From Erysipelotrichaceae bacterium (GTDB taxonomy: Bacteria > Bacillota_I > Bacilli_A > Erysipelotrichales > Erysipelotrichaceae), in contig JAIKXJ010000013.1 in assembly GCA_024684175.1 (NCBI GenBank), positions 1-50,525 on the forward strand: a stretch of DNA of 50,525 nt, read 5' to 3'. The notes under the pieces were generated by a model. It was not told the DNA's origin, ran no database searches, and worked only from the letters and a program-made list of their open reading frames with translations. This document shows, piece after piece, positions 42,845 to 50,465 of this stretch. Position 1 is the stretch's first letter, and each line of letters begins with the position of its first letter. A program made the position numbers and the translations under genes.

Positions 42845-43316
42845 AAATCTGACGGGCTTGCTGATCATACTGTTCCTGCTGCCGATCGCAATGTGCGCTT
42901 TCTCTTTTACCGCCTCATTGCCGTTCACTTATACGGAGGTCTTTGACGAACTCAGCCTTCATCAGCTGAGAGAGACCCTTTTGATCAGCTACGATATGGA
43001 GATGAGCTATGATGCACTGTCGTTTTCCCTGCGCAACAGAAACTTCATCCTGTCAAAAGTCAACGACAAGCTCATCCTGCATCCGGGAACACAGATCTTT
43101 CTGGCCGATGTCGATGAACTGCATTTTGAAGAAAGGGGGACGGTGATCTATGTCTGTTACAGAAAAGGGACGAAAGAATATGAAAGGGCGATCGCATCCG
43201 CAAGAGGGTTTTATCTCGACGGCTTTTCTGATTGTGATGTGCACGATGACATCGCTGATCGCGATGAAGGCGGATTATATCATCAAAGCGGATCAGGTCT
43301 ACAAGAATCTGACTGA
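42831..43316 (+). CDS. comGF: ComGF-like competence protein
   Basis: Product of 161 aa. One N-terminal hydrophobic segment (about 5-27), then a ComGF-type core with ILHPGTQIFLADVDELHFEERGTVIYVCYRKG. The last 45 residues are encoded in the region that also encodes the ComGG N-terminus and look unlike a conserved domain. Start ATG follows GAGGGG at about 10-nt spacing. Confidence 0.65.
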   Translation: MNMIRNLTGLLIILFLLPIAMCAFSFTASLPFTYTEVFDELSLHQLRETLLISYDMEMSYDALSFSLRNRNFILSKVNDKLILHPGTQIFLADVDELHFEERGTVIYVCYRKGTKEYERAIASARGFYLDGFSDCDVHDDIADRDEGGLYHQSGSGLQESD

Positions 43317-43530
43317 AGATGAGGAATGTTTCTGCTATGAAGCTGCAGTGATCGATACGTTCAAATGTATGCTGGCAAGAAGGGAAGAGGCGGAAGACTT
43401 CTATGCCGCCGGGATCCGGGTCAGCGTCTATCCGGCAAGTGAAGGCTACGAGCTCTATTATCTGGATTACAAACTGTCCTTGAGCATCTATGAAGACAGG
43501 ATCGTCGATTTTCTTCTGCAGCGCTTATGA
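43180..43530 (+). CDS. comGG: ComGG-like competence protein
   Basis: Product of 116 aa. N-terminal hydrophobic segment GFISTAFLIVMCTM (about 10-28) then a soluble domain. No sequence-level ComGG motif was recognised; the name rests on position as last comG gene before efp. An in-frame ATG at 43150 would add 10 residues and has AAGGGGG upstream; 43180 gives the shorter, pilin-like leader. Overlaps comGF by at least 137 nt in another frame. Confidence 0.6.
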   Translation: MKGRSHPQEGFISTAFLIVMCTMTSLIAMKADYIIKADQVYKNLTEDEECFCYEAAVIDTFKCMLARREEAEDFYAAGIRVSVYPASEGYELYYLDYKLSLSIYEDRIVDFLLQRL

Positions 43531-43552
43531 ACATCCACGGGAAGTTTTCATG

Positions 43553-43558
43553 TATAAT
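43553..43558 (+). promoter_or_regulatory. Possible -10 box of efp
   Basis: TATAAT 33 nt before the efp ATG, preceded by ATG as at ruvA; the -35 is weak. Confidence 0.5.
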
Positions 43559-43591
43559 ACAATAGAAAAGAAAAAGAAGGGGTAATGATTT

Positions 43592-44149
43592 ATGATCAAC
43601 TGTACAGAAATCAAACCGGGTCAGTGTTTTACATGGGAAAATGAATTATACCAGTGCATCGATATTCAGTTAAATAAGACGGCGATGGCTAAGATGAAAG
43701 TCAAGGTCAAGGTCAAACTGCCGAAATCCGGTGTCATCAAGGAACTGTCTTTGATCGGTTCCGATCAGGTCGGCGAAGCTTCGATCGACAGAAGACCGAT
43801 GCAGTTCTTATACGATTCCGGCGATATGGAAGTCTTTATGGATATGGAGACTTATGAACAGATCGAGATCCCGAAGGAAAGACTGGAATGGGAAAGCAAG
43901 TTCCTGGTCCCGAATCTCGATGTCAACATCTCTTTCTATGAGGGAGAAGTGCTCGGCGTTATCCTGCCGGATAAAGTCGATCTGGAACTGGTAGAATGTG
44001 AAGCCGCCGTCAAAGGCAACACTGCGACAAGTGCTTTGAAAAACGCCGTCACCGAAACAGGTCTTCAGGTCAAGGTCCCGTTGTTCATTGAAAACGGCGA
44101 AAGGATCACGGTATCGACGTCGGACGGAAAGTATTCCGGACGTGCCTGA
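43592..44149 (+). CDS. efp: Translation elongation factor P with atypical tip loop
   Basis: Product of 185 aa. Three beta-barrel domains: KOW-like domain I (1-64), OB domain II (65-127, DRRPMQFLYDSGDMEVFMDMETYEQIEI) and domain III ending ETGLQVKVPLFIENGERI. EF-P relieves ribosome stalling at polyproline. The tip loop that normally reads (P/S)G(K/R)G is N28-KTAMAK here, so the usual modified Lys/Arg context is absent. Ribosome binding site AAGGGG. It follows comG as in Bacillus-type gene order. Confidence 0.9.
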   Translation: MINCTEIKPGQCFTWENELYQCIDIQLNKTAMAKMKVKVKVKLPKSGVIKELSLIGSDQVGEASIDRRPMQFLYDSGDMEVFMDMETYEQIEIPKERLEWESKFLVPNLDVNISFYEGEVLGVILPDKVDLELVECEAAVKGNTATSALKNAVTETGLQVKVPLFIENGERITVSTSDGKYSGRA

Positions 44150-44170
44150 TCGGGATCTCTAACAAAACGA

Positions 44171-44208
44171 TAAAAAAAAGAAAATCGGGAATTGGTTCCC
44201 GATTTTCT
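44171..44208 (-). terminator. Terminator between convergent efp and trxB
   Basis: 13-bp stem (44179-44191 with 44196-44208), TTGG loop, strong T-run on the minus strand; it may also slow efp transcription. Confidence 0.88.
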
Positions 44209-45121
44209 AGTCTTTGAGATATTTGATGATGCTGTTTGCGGCGATGGCACCGTCGTTGCAGGCTGTGACGACCTGACGCAGGTCTTTGACGATGCAGTCT
44301 CCCGCACCGTAGATCCCTTTGATCGCTGTTGACATATCCGGACCGGCTTTGATGTAGCCTTTTTCATCCAGGATGCTTTCATCGACGAAGTCCGTGCACG
44401 GATCGGCACCGATATACGGGAAGATGCCTTTGCACGGGACGATAGTCTCTTCGTTCGTCTCGACGTTTTTGATTTTCAGGCCGGTGATCCGGTCATCTTC
44501 GATGACCAGGGCTTCCGGAACATGTTTGGTGATGATCTCGATCTTTTCGTTGGCCTTGACGCGGTCGATGACGCTGGCATCCGCTCTGAAGACATCGCGG
44601 CGGATGATGATGGTCACTTTCTTTGCCAGGGAAGCAAGATATAACGCTTCTTCCAGGGCGGAATTGCCGCCGCCGATGATCGCGATCTCTTTGTTGCGGT
44701 AAAAGAACCCGTCACAGACAGCGCAATAGGAGATGCCTCTGCCGGTGAATTCATCGGCATGTTCCAGAGCCAAAGTCCGTTCTTTGGTCCCGGTCGCAAT
44801 GATGACTGCTCCGGCTTCATAAATATCACCGTTTGCCAGTACGACCTTCTTGGTCTGTCCGTCTTCGATCTTTCTGACTTCGCCGGCGATCAGTTTCGCT
44901 CCGAACTTCTGACCGTGCTCAGTGAGCTGATTGGCCAGTTCGAGTCCGGAGATGGATTTGATGCCCGGATAGTTTTCGATCTCGTATGTCTTGGACAGTT
45001 TTCCGCCGTTGACACCGGATTCGATGATCAGAACGGAAAGGTTTGCTCTGGAAGCATAGATCGCAGCTGTCAGACCGGCAGGACCGGCACCGATGATGAT
45101 TACATCATATCGTTCACTCAT
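44207..45121 (-). CDS. trxB: Thioredoxin reductase
   Basis: Product of 304 aa. FAD-binding IIIGAGPAGL, redox-active CAVC (about 134-137), NADPH-binding GGGNSALEEAL, and C-terminal GAGDC...RQVVTACNDGAIAA. Reduces thioredoxin with NADPH. The upstream in-frame ATG at 45142 was rejected because it lies only 2 nt after the predicted -10 box, while GAGGA precedes the chosen ATG. Confidence 0.94.
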   Translation of the reverse strand: MSERYDVIIIGAGPAGLTAAIYASRANLSVLIIESGVNGGKLSKTYEIENYPGIKSISGLELANQLTEHGQKFGAKLIAGEVRKIEDGQTKKVVLANGDIYEAGAVIIATGTKERTLALEHADEFTGRGISYCAVCDGFFYRNKEIAIIGGGNSALEEALYLASLAKKVTIIIRRDVFRADASVIDRVKANEKIEIITKHVPEALVIEDDRITGLKIKNVETNEETIVPCKGIFPYIGADPCTDFVDESILDEKGYIKAGPDMSTAIKGIYGAGDCIVKDLRQVVTACNDGAIAANSIIKYLKD

Positions 45122-45144
45122 TATTGTTTCCTCGCTTTTCATAG

Positions 45145-45173
45145 ATTATAGCACGTGATCATTCATCTCTACA
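45145..45173 (-). promoter_or_regulatory. trxB promoter
   Basis: Minus-strand TGTAGA (45173-45168), 17-nt spacer, TATAAT (45150-45145), inside the end of the preceding 82-aa gene. Confidence 0.6.
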
Positions 45174-45394
45174 TACCATTTGCCCCGGTCATAGTAGAGG
45201 TGGCGGATACGGTTGGGCTCGAACACACAGGTATAGCGCAGTCCGGAGCCTCCGACTTTTAGCGATGCCCGCGGGCAGATCTCTTTGACTTTTTTGATCG
45301 GGACTCTTTTTTCCTCGTCCCAGATCAGAAACAGCGGTCTGATGTTTCCGCCTTTGTCATTGAGACAGATGACGTCGACATATTTCCTGATCAT
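45146..45394 (-). CDS. Small conserved protein paired with the Y-family polymerase, 82 aa
   Basis: Product of 82 aa, soluble, predicted mostly beta: YVDVICLNDKGGNIRPLFLIWDE, then ICPRASLKVGGSGLRYTC and a C-terminal YYDRGKWYVEM. I recall similar short proteins next to UmuC/DinB-like genes in Bacillota but know no function. Ribosome binding site AAGG-AAGG overlapping the polymerase stop; 5-nt gap, so cotranscribed and probably SOS controlled. A longer GTG start at 45403 was rejected. Confidence 0.75.
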   Translation of the reverse strand: MIRKYVDVICLNDKGGNIRPLFLIWDEEKRVPIKKVKEICPRASLKVGGSGLRYTCVFEPNRIRHLYYDRGKWYVEMNDHVL

Positions 45395-45399
45395 AAATA

Positions 45400-46626
45400 T
45401 CACCTTCCTTGATATGCTTTGTTTTTGTTTTCGATCTTCGACAGTTCGGGATCTTCCAGGACCCGCAGTGAGAAGACCGCATCCTTTCCGAAACGGCGCC
45501 GTATCTCTTCGATTGCCATCTCTTTGTTTTTCTGTTTCAGAGAATAACGCTCATCGGAAGAAAACAGGCAGACCTGGCTTCCCGTTTTGCGGGAAGAAAG
45601 GCCGGAGACCGCGACACCGACAGAACGTAAGGGGAAAGAGAGGACGGGACCGTTTTCGAACAATTCCCAGGCACGGTCGCAGATCTCCTTGGCGAGGTCG
45701 GAATTTTCTGCCAGTTTGGTCTGCATCGTCTGTGTGTTCAGATCAGTGTCCCGCAGGATCAGGTGGATCGTATCAAAATATAAGCTTTGTTCTTTCAAAC
45801 GGTGGGCGACGTTCTCGCTCAGCCGGATCAGGATGATCTTCATATCATCCTTGTCCCGGATGTCTCTTGCACAGGTCGATGTATTGGAGATCGATCTGAC
45901 CGGCTCGCAAGCTTCATCGAATCTGGCGACCGGAGAAGCATCTAAACCATTGGTGTAGAGATACAGACTGATCCCGAATTTTCCCAAGATGGAATGTAGG
46001 AAAGCGGCATCTTTTTGTGCAGCATCGCCGATCGTGCGGATACCGTGCTGCTGCAGGATCCGATCGATCTTTTCGCCGACGCCGAGCAGGCCTTTGACCG
46101 GAAGAGCGCGGATCTCATTTGGAGAATCGATCTTGAAGAAATCGTCTTCTTTTGCGATGTCGGAGGCAAGTTTGGCATAGACTTTGTTGTACGATACACC
46201 GATCGACAGCGTCAGCCCGATCTCTTCCCTGACCCGTTTCAGCAAGGAAGAGACGATGGACTGCCAGGAACCGAAATAGGGGATGCTTTCACTGATGTCG
46301 AGCCAGCACTCATCGATGCCGAAGGGTTCGATGCGGTCCGTATATTCGTAGTAAAGCTCCCTGACTTTCATCGAAAGATATTCATAAGTCTCATAATCCG
46401 GCTCGCGAAGGATCAGTTCGGGACACTTCTTCAGTGCTTCGCTGATCGTTTCCGCTGTCCTGACCCCTCGTTTTTTGGCAGGGACGTTCTTGGCAAGGAT
46501 GATGCCGTGTCTTTCTTTCCTGTCACCGGAGACGGCCATCGGCACGTTCCGGTATTCGGGATGATAAAGCATTTCCGCCGATGCGAAAAAACAATTGAGA
46601 TCGCAATGCAGTATCGTTCGTTTCAT
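45400..46626 (-). CDS. Y-family translesion DNA polymerase (UmuC/DinB type)
   Basis: Product of 408 aa. Palm with catalytic Asp9 (HCDLNCFFASAE) and D105/E106 in GIDECWLD, HhH thumb, little-finger domain, and a beta-clamp motif QVCLF at 351-355 (QxxLF). The long C-terminus resembles the UmuC-like branch of Gram-positives rather than short DinB. Leaderless promoter whose spacer is filled by one CTTGA-N7-TCAAG operator. Divergent from the XRE-S24 repressor. Confidence 0.92.
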   Translation of the reverse strand: MKRTILHCDLNCFFASAEMLYHPEYRNVPMAVSGDRKERHGIILAKNVPAKKRGVRTAETISEALKKCPELILREPDYETYEYLSMKVRELYYEYTDRIEPFGIDECWLDISESIPYFGSWQSIVSSLLKRVREEIGLTLSIGVSYNKVYAKLASDIAKEDDFFKIDSPNEIRALPVKGLLGVGEKIDRILQQHGIRTIGDAAQKDAAFLHSILGKFGISLYLYTNGLDASPVARFDEACEPVRSISNTSTCARDIRDKDDMKIILIRLSENVAHRLKEQSLYFDTIHLILRDTDLNTQTMQTKLAENSDLAKEICDRAWELFENGPVLSFPLRSVGVAVSGLSSRKTGSQVCLFSSDERYSLKQKNKEMAIEEIRRRFGKDAVFSLRVLEDPELSKIENKNKAYQGR

Positions 46627-46632
46627 ACTTTA

Positions 46633-46660
46633 ATTATACTTGAAAAAATATCAAGTACAA
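46633..46660 (-). promoter_or_regulatory. Promoter of the Y-family polymerase, leaderless type
   Basis: Minus-strand TTGTAC (46660-46655), 16-nt spacer, TATAAT (46638-46633), 6 nt, ATG. Confidence 0.7.
46639..46655. promoter_or_regulatory. SOS-type operator 1
   Basis: CTTGA-N7-TCAAG, extended to TACTTGA...TCAAGTA. It fills the spacer of the polymerase promoter exactly. Confidence 0.8.
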
Positions 46661-46667
46661 GAAAAAA

Positions 46668-46684
46668 CTTGAATGAAAATCAAG
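46668..46684. promoter_or_regulatory. SOS-type operator 2
   Basis: CTTGA-N7-TCAAG again, center 29 bp from operator 1. It overlaps the -35 and spacer of the repressor promoter, implying autorepression. Confidence 0.8.
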
Positions 46685-46697
46685 CTTTATGTATCAT
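46669..46697 (+). promoter_or_regulatory. Promoter of the XRE-S24 repressor
   Basis: TTGAAT (46669-46674), 17-nt spacer, TATCAT (46692-46697). Followed by AAGGAG and ATG. Confidence 0.7.
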
Positions 46698-46720
46698 AAA
46701 AATGAAGAAAAGGAGTCAAT

Positions 46721-47311
46721 ATGGAATTTAAAGATAACCTTCGCTATCTTCGCCGTACCAATCACATGTCACAGGATGAGCTCGCTGCCAGACTGGGCTA
46801 TAAATCATTCACGACCGTACAGAAATGGGAAGACGGGACCGCGTTCCCGCGCGTATCGACACTGAAAAAGATCTCCGACATCTTTGAAGTGGATGTCGAC
46901 CATCTTCTCAACCTGAATATCCGGACTTCGCAAGTCGCCGTACCGATCGTCGGCGAAGTCAAAGCGGGATATGACATGTATGCCGATGAGAACATCTACG
47001 GATACGAGTACTGCAACAACAGCGAATACGGTCCGGGTGAGTATTTCTATCTCAAGGTAAAAGGCGATTCGATGATCGGCTTGCGGATCGGAGAAGGGGA
47101 TATCGTCTATGTGCGCAAACAGGATTATCTCAATGATAAGGATATCGGTGTCTTCTTGTTGGACAACAACGAAGTCACGATCAAAAAAGCCAGTTTTTCG
47201 GGGGATAAGCTGACACTGAAGGCAGCCAATCCGGCATACGAGGACCGCAGTTTTTCTTTCGATCAGGTCCGCATCTTGGGAAAGGTGCTGCACAATAAGG
47301 TCTTGTTCTGA
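46721..47311 (+). CDS. XRE-S24 self-cleaving repressor (HdiR/LexA-like)
   Basis: Product of 196 aa. XRE helix-turn-helix (about 8-62, MSQDELAARLGYKSFTTVQKWE) instead of the LexA winged helix, then an S24 peptidase domain. The likely cleavage bond is Ala82-Gly83 in VPIVGEVKAGYD, with catalytic Ser117 in GDSMIG and Lys155 in VTIKK, all in LexA-like spacing. The lactococcal HdiR has this architecture and controls a umuC gene, so a damage-induced repressor is likely. Ribosome binding site AAGGAG. Stop overlaps the next ATG. Confidence 0.9.
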   Translation: MEFKDNLRYLRRTNHMSQDELAARLGYKSFTTVQKWEDGTAFPRVSTLKKISDIFEVDVDHLLNLNIRTSQVAVPIVGEVKAGYDMYADENIYGYEYCNNSEYGPGEYFYLKVKGDSMIGLRIGEGDIVYVRKQDYLNDKDIGVFLLDNNEVTIKKASFSGDKLTLKAANPAYEDRSFSFDQVRILGKVLHNKVLF

Positions 47312-47544
47312 TGGGAAAAGATACGTTTCGCTATATCGGGCTGTGCATGCTGATCTATCTGAGCATCGCCGCCGTGCAGATCTTCTTTCTCGATCCGCTC
47401 ATCGATCTTGCCGTTCAGGGCTTCTTTCCGCACTTATATGTGCATATCGTCCTGCTGCTGATCGCCGATCCGCTCCTGACGGCTTATCTGCTGGGAAAAT
47501 TCAAATGGAATATCGTTGAAGACAATGGTGACGACTTCATGTAG
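47311..47544 (+). CDS. Small membrane protein coupled to the SOS-type repressor, 77 aa
   Basis: Product of 77 aa with two hydrophobic segments (about 8-28 and 40-62), short loops and an acidic C-terminal tail (EDNGDDFM). No family recognised. Its ATG overlaps the repressor stop (TGATG), so the two are translated together and share the autoregulated promoter. The stop lies within the terminator. Confidence 0.75.
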   Translation: MGKDTFRYIGLCMLIYLSIAAVQIFFLDPLIDLAVQGFFPHLYVHIVLLLIADPLLTAYLLGKFKWNIVEDNGDDFM

Positions 47545-47559
47545 TCACCTTTATTTTTT
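47527..47559 (+). terminator. Terminator after the 77-aa membrane protein
   Basis: GGTGAC / GTCACC stem (47527-47532 with 47544-47549) and a T-rich tail. Confidence 0.75.
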
Positions 47560-47564
47560 AATGC

Positions 47565-47570
47565 TAAAAT
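47565..47570 (+). promoter_or_regulatory. -10 box of murG, near-leaderless
   Basis: TAAAAT with 7 nt to the ATG at 47578; no Shine-Dalgarno. The ATG at 47569 overlaps this box and was rejected. Confidence 0.5.
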
Positions 47571-47577
47571 GATACAT

Positions 47578-48636
47578 ATGAACATTGCGATAGTCGCCGG
47601 CGGGAGCGGAGGGCATATCTATCCTGCGCTGAGCCTGGCAGAGGCATTGAGAGAAAAAGGCCACCGGATCACTTTCATCGGTTCCAACGACCGCATGGAG
47701 AAGGATGTCATCCCGGAAAGAGGCTTTGAATATATGGGACTTGATGTATATACCACCAGAGGCGGTATCTTTCAAAAGATCAAGAGCCTCGCTTCGATCG
47801 TCAAGGCATATTTTACTTGTAAGAAGCTGCTGAAAGGCTATGATATGGCGATCGGTTTCGGCAATTATATCTCCGTTCCGGTCATGGAAGCGGCGGCAAG
47901 TCTGCATCTGAAAACGGTCATTCATGAACAGAATTCCTTTGTCGGAAGAGCCAACCGGCTCCTGGATGAGAAGGTGGATCTGATCATCGGCTGCTATGAA
48001 GAGAATCGGAAACAATTCAAAAACAAGAATCTGCTCATCCTGGGGAATCCTCAGTCTTCCAAGGCATATGAAGTCAAGCAAGACAAGGAAGTCATAAGGA
48101 AACTCGGTCTGGATCCCGATAAAAAGACCGTCGTCATCTTCATGGGTTCCTTAGGGTCCTCCAGTGTCAACGAAAAACTGCTGGATTTCTTCCCGCTGTG
48201 TGACGGTTCCTACCAGATCATCTATGCGACCGGGCCGTCTCATTATAAGGAAGTGACGGAGAAAGTGAAACAGAGCGATCATCTCAAGATCTTCGAGAGG
48301 ATCGACGGGATCAATGTGATGAAAAATGCTTCCTTGCTGGTATGCAGGGCAGGGGCAACGACTTTATCGGAGATCTGTGCCATCGGCATGCCGGCCGTCC
48401 TGATCCCTTCACCGTTCGTTCCGAACAACCATCAGTATTACAATGGCAAGGCACTGGTCGACGCGGGTGCGGCAGTCATGATCGAAGAGAAAGATCTCAG
48501 CGGCGGAAAGCTCAAAGAGACCATAGACAGTCTGATCGATGACGAAGAAAAACTCAAAGCACTTTCTAAGAACGCTTCCGCTCTGGGCAATCCGAACGTA
48601 TTAACAGATATCGTAAAAGCAATAGAAGAACTATGA
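47578..48636 (+). CDS. murG: UDP-GlcNAc:lipid I GlcNAc transferase MurG
   Basis: Product of 352 aa. GT28 glycosyltransferase that converts lipid I to lipid II at the inner membrane face. N-terminal loop GGSGGHIYPA (about 8-17), HEQNSFVGRANR, and C-terminal UDP-GlcNAc site RAGATTLSE...PSPFVPNNHQYYN. The stop overlaps murB by ATGA. Confidence 0.95.
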   Translation: MNIAIVAGGSGGHIYPALSLAEALREKGHRITFIGSNDRMEKDVIPERGFEYMGLDVYTTRGGIFQKIKSLASIVKAYFTCKKLLKGYDMAIGFGNYISVPVMEAAASLHLKTVIHEQNSFVGRANRLLDEKVDLIIGCYEENRKQFKNKNLLILGNPQSSKAYEVKQDKEVIRKLGLDPDKKTVVIFMGSLGSSSVNEKLLDFFPLCDGSYQIIYATGPSHYKEVTEKVKQSDHLKIFERIDGINVMKNASLLVCRAGATTLSEICAIGMPAVLIPSPFVPNNHQYYNGKALVDAGAAVMIEEKDLSGGKLKETIDSLIDDEEKLKALSKNASALGNPNVLTDIVKAIEEL

Positions 48637-49520
48637 TCAAAGAATTCTTACAGATGCATGGTGAATACCATGATGATAAAAGTTTCAAAGAATTAACGAC
48701 ATTGAAGATGGGCGGCCCGATCGCTCATTTCGTCATGCCGGAGAATAAAGAAGAGCTCAAGGTGATCGTCAACTACCTGAAACATGAGAGGATCCCGTTC
48801 AAAGTGATCGGCAACGGTTCCAACCTGATCTGCGGTGAAAGCAAGTTCCAGGGTGTCGTGATCTCTTTGAAACGTCTTTCTTCCTACAAGATCGAGGGGG
48901 ACGAAGTCTATGCGGAGGCCGGTGTACTGGCTCCGGTCCTTGCGGCTGCTCTGGCAAAAGAAGGCTACAGCTGTCTTGAATTCGCCTCCGGGATCCCGGG
49001 CTGCATCGGCGGTCTGGTCTATATGAATGCCGGTGCTTACAAGGGACAGATGTCGGATGTCGTGAGCGAAGTCGAAGTCCTCAAGGACGGAGAACTGATC
49101 TGGCTCAACAGCGATGAACTGCACTTTTCATACCGCCGTTCCATCTTCCACGACCATCCGCGCTGGATCGTCGTTTCTGCCAAACTGAAGCTGGCCAAAC
49201 GTCCGAAAGAAGAACTGGAAGAACTGATGGCCGACCGTCTCAGAAGAAGAAAAGAGACCCAGCCTCTCGACAAGCCTTCCGCCGGTTCCTGTTTCCGCAA
49301 TCCGGAGGATACTTTCGCCTGGAAACTGATCGATGCGATCGGTTACCGCGGCTACCATATCAATGATGTCTATGTTTCGCAAAAGCATTCCAATTTCATC
49401 GTCAACGAAGGAAACGGCACAGCGGAAGACTATCTGAACATCGTCTATGAGATCCAGGATAAAGTCAAGGAAAAATACGGCATCAAACTCGTGATGGAAG
49501 TTGAGAAATTCAATTGCTAG
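48633..49520 (+). CDS. murB: UDP-N-acetylenolpyruvoylglucosamine reductase
   Basis: Product of 295 aa. FAD enzyme making UDP-MurNAc. FAD motifs TLKMGGPIAHF, IGNGSNL and SGIPGCIGGLVYMNAGAYKG, the YRRSIF motif and the catalytic Ser region PSAGSCFRNP. Absence of the extra Tyr loop domain fits the type II enzyme of Gram-positives. Translationally coupled to murG. Confidence 0.95.
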   Translation: MIKEFLQMHGEYHDDKSFKELTTLKMGGPIAHFVMPENKEELKVIVNYLKHERIPFKVIGNGSNLICGESKFQGVVISLKRLSSYKIEGDEVYAEAGVLAPVLAAALAKEGYSCLEFASGIPGCIGGLVYMNAGAYKGQMSDVVSEVEVLKDGELIWLNSDELHFSYRRSIFHDHPRWIVVSAKLKLAKRPKEELEELMADRLRRRKETQPLDKPSAGSCFRNPEDTFAWKLIDAIGYRGYHINDVYVSQKHSNFIVNEGNGTAEDYLNIVYEIQDKVKEKYGIKLVMEVEKFNC

Positions 49521-50338
49521 ACGATAAAGAGAAATTATTAAAGAAAAATACTTTATTCACCATACGCAGGAACCGGAAACAGAGTTCGGCTTATGAAAAA
49601 GCCAGGAACATCTGTTTTGTGCTGTCGATCTTTCTGTGTCTTTTTCTGATTGCCGGGATCTACCTGCTTACACCGTTTTCCGATATCTACCGCATCGCCG
49701 TGACCGGAAACCGCTATCTGACAAGGGAAGATATCATCGGTCTCAGCGGTCTGAGCGAGAAGTCGAAATATCTGCTTTGCATCCCGATGCAGGTGGAAAA
49801 CAAGATCAAAAAAGATCCCCTGATCAAAAACGTCAAGGTGCGCCGTCTGGAAGGACGGCTCGTGCAGATCGAAGTGGAAGAGAAGAAGATCGTCGGCTAT
49901 GCGCCGGAGAACGGACTCAATGTCCTGCTTCTTGAAGACGGAGAAAAAGCCGGTATCGGCAAGGACAGGATGTACCTGATCGCTTACGGTCCGTTCGTGG
50001 AAGGCTATGAAGGGGAAGACCAGGTCAAACTGATCAAACAGCTGGCAAAATGTGATGCCAAGATCATCGAACAGATCTCGGAGATCCATCATTTTCCGCA
50101 GCTGAAATACCAGGATGTCGAAGTCATCATGCGGGACGGCAATTATGTCTTTACTTCCGTATACGGCATGGAGATCCTGAATCATTATTTCGATATGGAA
50201 TCCAGCTATGCTTCGGGAAAAGACCACTGTTATTACTTCGAGGACATCTCGGGCAATGCCTATACGAGTGCCTGTCCTTGGGAAGAAGTGATCGAAGCCC
50301 CTGCGGAAGAAGAGACACCGGAAAGCTCAGAAGAATAA
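49514..50338 (+). CDS. divIB: Cell division protein DivIB/FtsQ
   Basis: Product of 274 aa. Basic cytoplasmic N-terminus, one membrane segment (about 32-54), POTRA domain (about 57-125, IAVTGNRYLTREDIIGLSGL), beta domain and an acidic tail. Start is TTG overlapping the murB stop; no ATG precedes the membrane segment. Part of the divisome with FtsL/DivIC. Cotranscribed with murG-murB. Confidence 0.88.
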   Translation: MLDDKEKLLKKNTLFTIRRNRKQSSAYEKARNICFVLSIFLCLFLIAGIYLLTPFSDIYRIAVTGNRYLTREDIIGLSGLSEKSKYLLCIPMQVENKIKKDPLIKNVKVRRLEGRLVQIEVEEKKIVGYAPENGLNVLLLEDGEKAGIGKDRMYLIAYGPFVEGYEGEDQVKLIKQLAKCDAKIIEQISEIHHFPQLKYQDVEVIMRDGNYVFTSVYGMEILNHYFDMESSYASGKDHCYYFEDISGNAYTSACPWEEVIEAPAEEETPESSEE

Positions 50339-50353
50339 GAAAAGAAACTAAAC

Positions 50354-50380
50354 AAAAGGAGATCGAACGATCTCCTTTAT
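50354..50380. terminator. Terminator between divIB and the tRNA genes
   Basis: AAAGGAGATC-GAAC-GATCTCCTTT stem; T tail moderate on both strands, so it can stop both divIB and the minus-strand tRNA transcript. Confidence 0.7.
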
Positions 50381-50387
50381 TGTTGAA

Positions 50388-50463
<76 letters not shown>

Positions 50464-50465
50464 AT

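Noticed and set aside
45122..45142. Earlier in-frame ATG for trxB
   Set aside because: It lies 2 nt after a TATAAT box, so it would be before or at +1, while a GAGGA-preceded ATG opens the conserved FAD motif 21 nt later.
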